Positions 63,053 to 64,000 of a stretch of 64,000 bases of DNA are shown here, one piece after another; position 1 is the stretch's first letter, and each line of letters begins with the position of its first letter. The DNA lies in contig CBDHFM010000030.1 in the NCBI GenBank assembly GCA_965262505.1, positions 248,001 to 312,000 on the forward strand. Reading direction: 5' to 3'. The stretch comes from JACPPO01 sp965262505. Lineage in GTDB: Bacteria > Acidobacteriota > Vicinamibacteria > Vicinamibacterales > UBA2999. The notes under the pieces are model-generated. The model was given only the letters and a program-made list of their open reading frames with translations. It did not search any database and was not told the origin of the DNA. The translations under genes and the position numbers were made by a program.

Positions 63053-63119
63053 GGCCCCGAAGACCGCTGGGCCGGGCGCGCCGGGGCACCCCCGGATCGT
63101 CGCCGTCGATCCCGGTGAT

Positions 63120-63255
63120 GATGTCGCCGACTCAAGGACACCCGCCTGCTTCACACGCGGGTCGATCGGACGTGCGGTCGGGCCGCGCCGACGTCCCCGC
63201 ATGTCCCGCAGCGCGCCTTGCTCACGCTGCCGTCGCCAGTTCGCCGAGTGCGAGC
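63120..63255 (-). pseudogene. IS3 element B-type OrfA fragment
   Basis: NWRRQREQGALRDMRGRRRG then PTARPIDPRVKQ matches residues ~105-135 of the OrfA at 22111. Both sides are lost. Confidence 0.75.
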
Positions 63256-63288
63256 TTTACAACTCACGGCATCGACTATATTCGGCGT

Positions 63289-64000
63289 ATGCCGATTCCA
63301 GCCTGCATCCTTCTGATCCTTGCCCATCCAGACGACGAGAGCTTTTTCGCGGCCGGTCTGGCGCGGCGCCACGTCGAGCGGGGCGCGAAGGTCGCCCTCG
63401 TGACGGCCACTCGTGGCGACGCCGGCCAAGTGGGAGATCCACCGCTGTGCGACCGCGACGCCCTACCCGCGCTCCGCGAGGCCGAGCTTCGTGAGGCAGC
63501 CGACATCCTCGGAATTTCAGAGGTGCACCTGTTGGACTATCAGGACACGCGGCTCGCAGAGGCGCCGATCGATCAGATTCGCTGCGAGTTGGTCGCACTC
63601 ATCCGTCGCCACCGGCCGCATGTGGTGATCACATTTGATCCGAACGGCCAAAACGGTCATGCCGACCATGTCGCGATTTCGCGGTTCACGACGGATGCCG
63701 TGGCAGCGGCCGCCGATCCGCGCTGGGCGTCCGAACCGACCACCCCGCACCTGGTGCAACGGCTCCTGTGGACCTCGCCAATTGCGCCGTGGGAGGTGAC
63801 GCGCCCGGCGGCCCTGCGTCTCGAGGCGGGGGTGGACTTCGCGATCGACATCGCCCCGTATCGGACCGTGAAGACCGAGGCACTTCGGGCGCACCGGAGT
63901 CAGCACGTTCCGGTCGATCGCTGGTTCCTGAGCAAGCCTGACCTGGACCAAATCTTGAGTATCGAAACGTTCAGACAGGCGTGGGGCCCTACCTTGCGAC
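63289..64000 (+). CDS. PIG-L family deacetylase, runs off the window
   Basis: At least 237 residues are visible. The zinc-binding motif HPDDE in LLILAHPDDESFFAAGLARR and the third ligand His in NGHADHVAISRFTTDA are those of LmbE/BshB/MshB-type N-deacetylases, which remove acetyl groups from sugar amines such as GlcNAc conjugates. There is no signal peptide. The start ATG is the only good one in frame, with no strong ribosome site. The substrate cannot be told. The 3' end is beyond the window. Confidence 0.85.
   Translation, partial: MPIPACILLILAHPDDESFFAAGLARRHVERGAKVALVTATRGDAGQVGDPPLCDRDALPALREAELREAADILGISEVHLLDYQDTRLAEAPIDQIRCELVALIRRHRPHVVITFDPNGQNGHADHVAISRFTTDAVAAAADPRWASEPTTPHLVQRLLWTSPIAPWEVTRPAALRLEAGVDFAIDIAPYRTVKTEALRAHRSQHVPVDRWFLSKPDLDQILSIETFRQAWGPTLR

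Overview
The window is a high-GC bacterial chromosome segment, most likely from an acidobacterium of the Vicinamibacteria type. That guess rests on paralogous secreted DUF6152 proteins and a secreted family with a W-x-[IV]-W-[TL]-DGR motif, both of which I associate with that group. No rRNA gene or complete tRNA gene is present, so the taxonomy is an inference. About two thirds of the sequence is mobile DNA, and ordinary genes survive as islands between insertion sequences (IS).

Region 1 (1-12.7 kb) is the best preserved host DNA. It holds a ModA-like periplasmic binding protein, three secreted WTDGR-family proteins (one split by an IS256-type element), three DUF6152 proteins, a divergent NHL-repeat/SH3-like pair and an aquaporin. 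Four copies of a ~95 bp hairpin-forming repeat lie here and at 14.45 kb. Region 2 (12.7-30 kb) is an IS graveyard (IS1380, IS5/IS1182-like, several IS3 types, IS5/IS903-like pieces) with a DEAD-box helicase, a truncated lipoprotein, a frameshifted DUF6572 gene, an unknown 189-aa protein and two partial tRNA-like 3' ends. Region 3 (30-42 kb) has a frameshifted serine hydrolase between two convergent IS6 elements. After it come the shattered remains of a TIR/SLOG module: a DUF1863 TIR-like gene, a SLOG-like gene and a canonical TIR gene, broken by IS1380, ISAzo13, IS256 and IS3 elements, next to a P4-type tyrosine integrase. Such modules are typical of NAD-linked anti-phage systems (Thoeris and relatives). 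Region 4 (42-58.5 kb) is a second IS thicket with a spermidine-synthase-like methyltransferase and a DinB-family protein, plus fossils of a tyrosine recombinase, a phage portal protein and a binding protein. Region 5 (58.5-64 kb) has an EamA transporter, a group II intron with its maturase, an intact IS256-family element with an 8-bp target duplication, and the start of a PIG-L deacetylase.

The most informative structural result is an 8.4 kb inversion between two oppositely oriented, nearly identical IS256-family copies (47234-48671 and 57086-58523). Their 8-bp target duplications are exchanged between the copies. Flipping the segment back restores an ISAzo13 transposase, an IS3 OrfA and the left end of an IS5 element at once. 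Five copies of this 1438-bp IS are present with almost no differences, so transposition and recombination are recent. The other three copies also lack matching target duplications, so further rearrangements probably have one endpoint outside the window.
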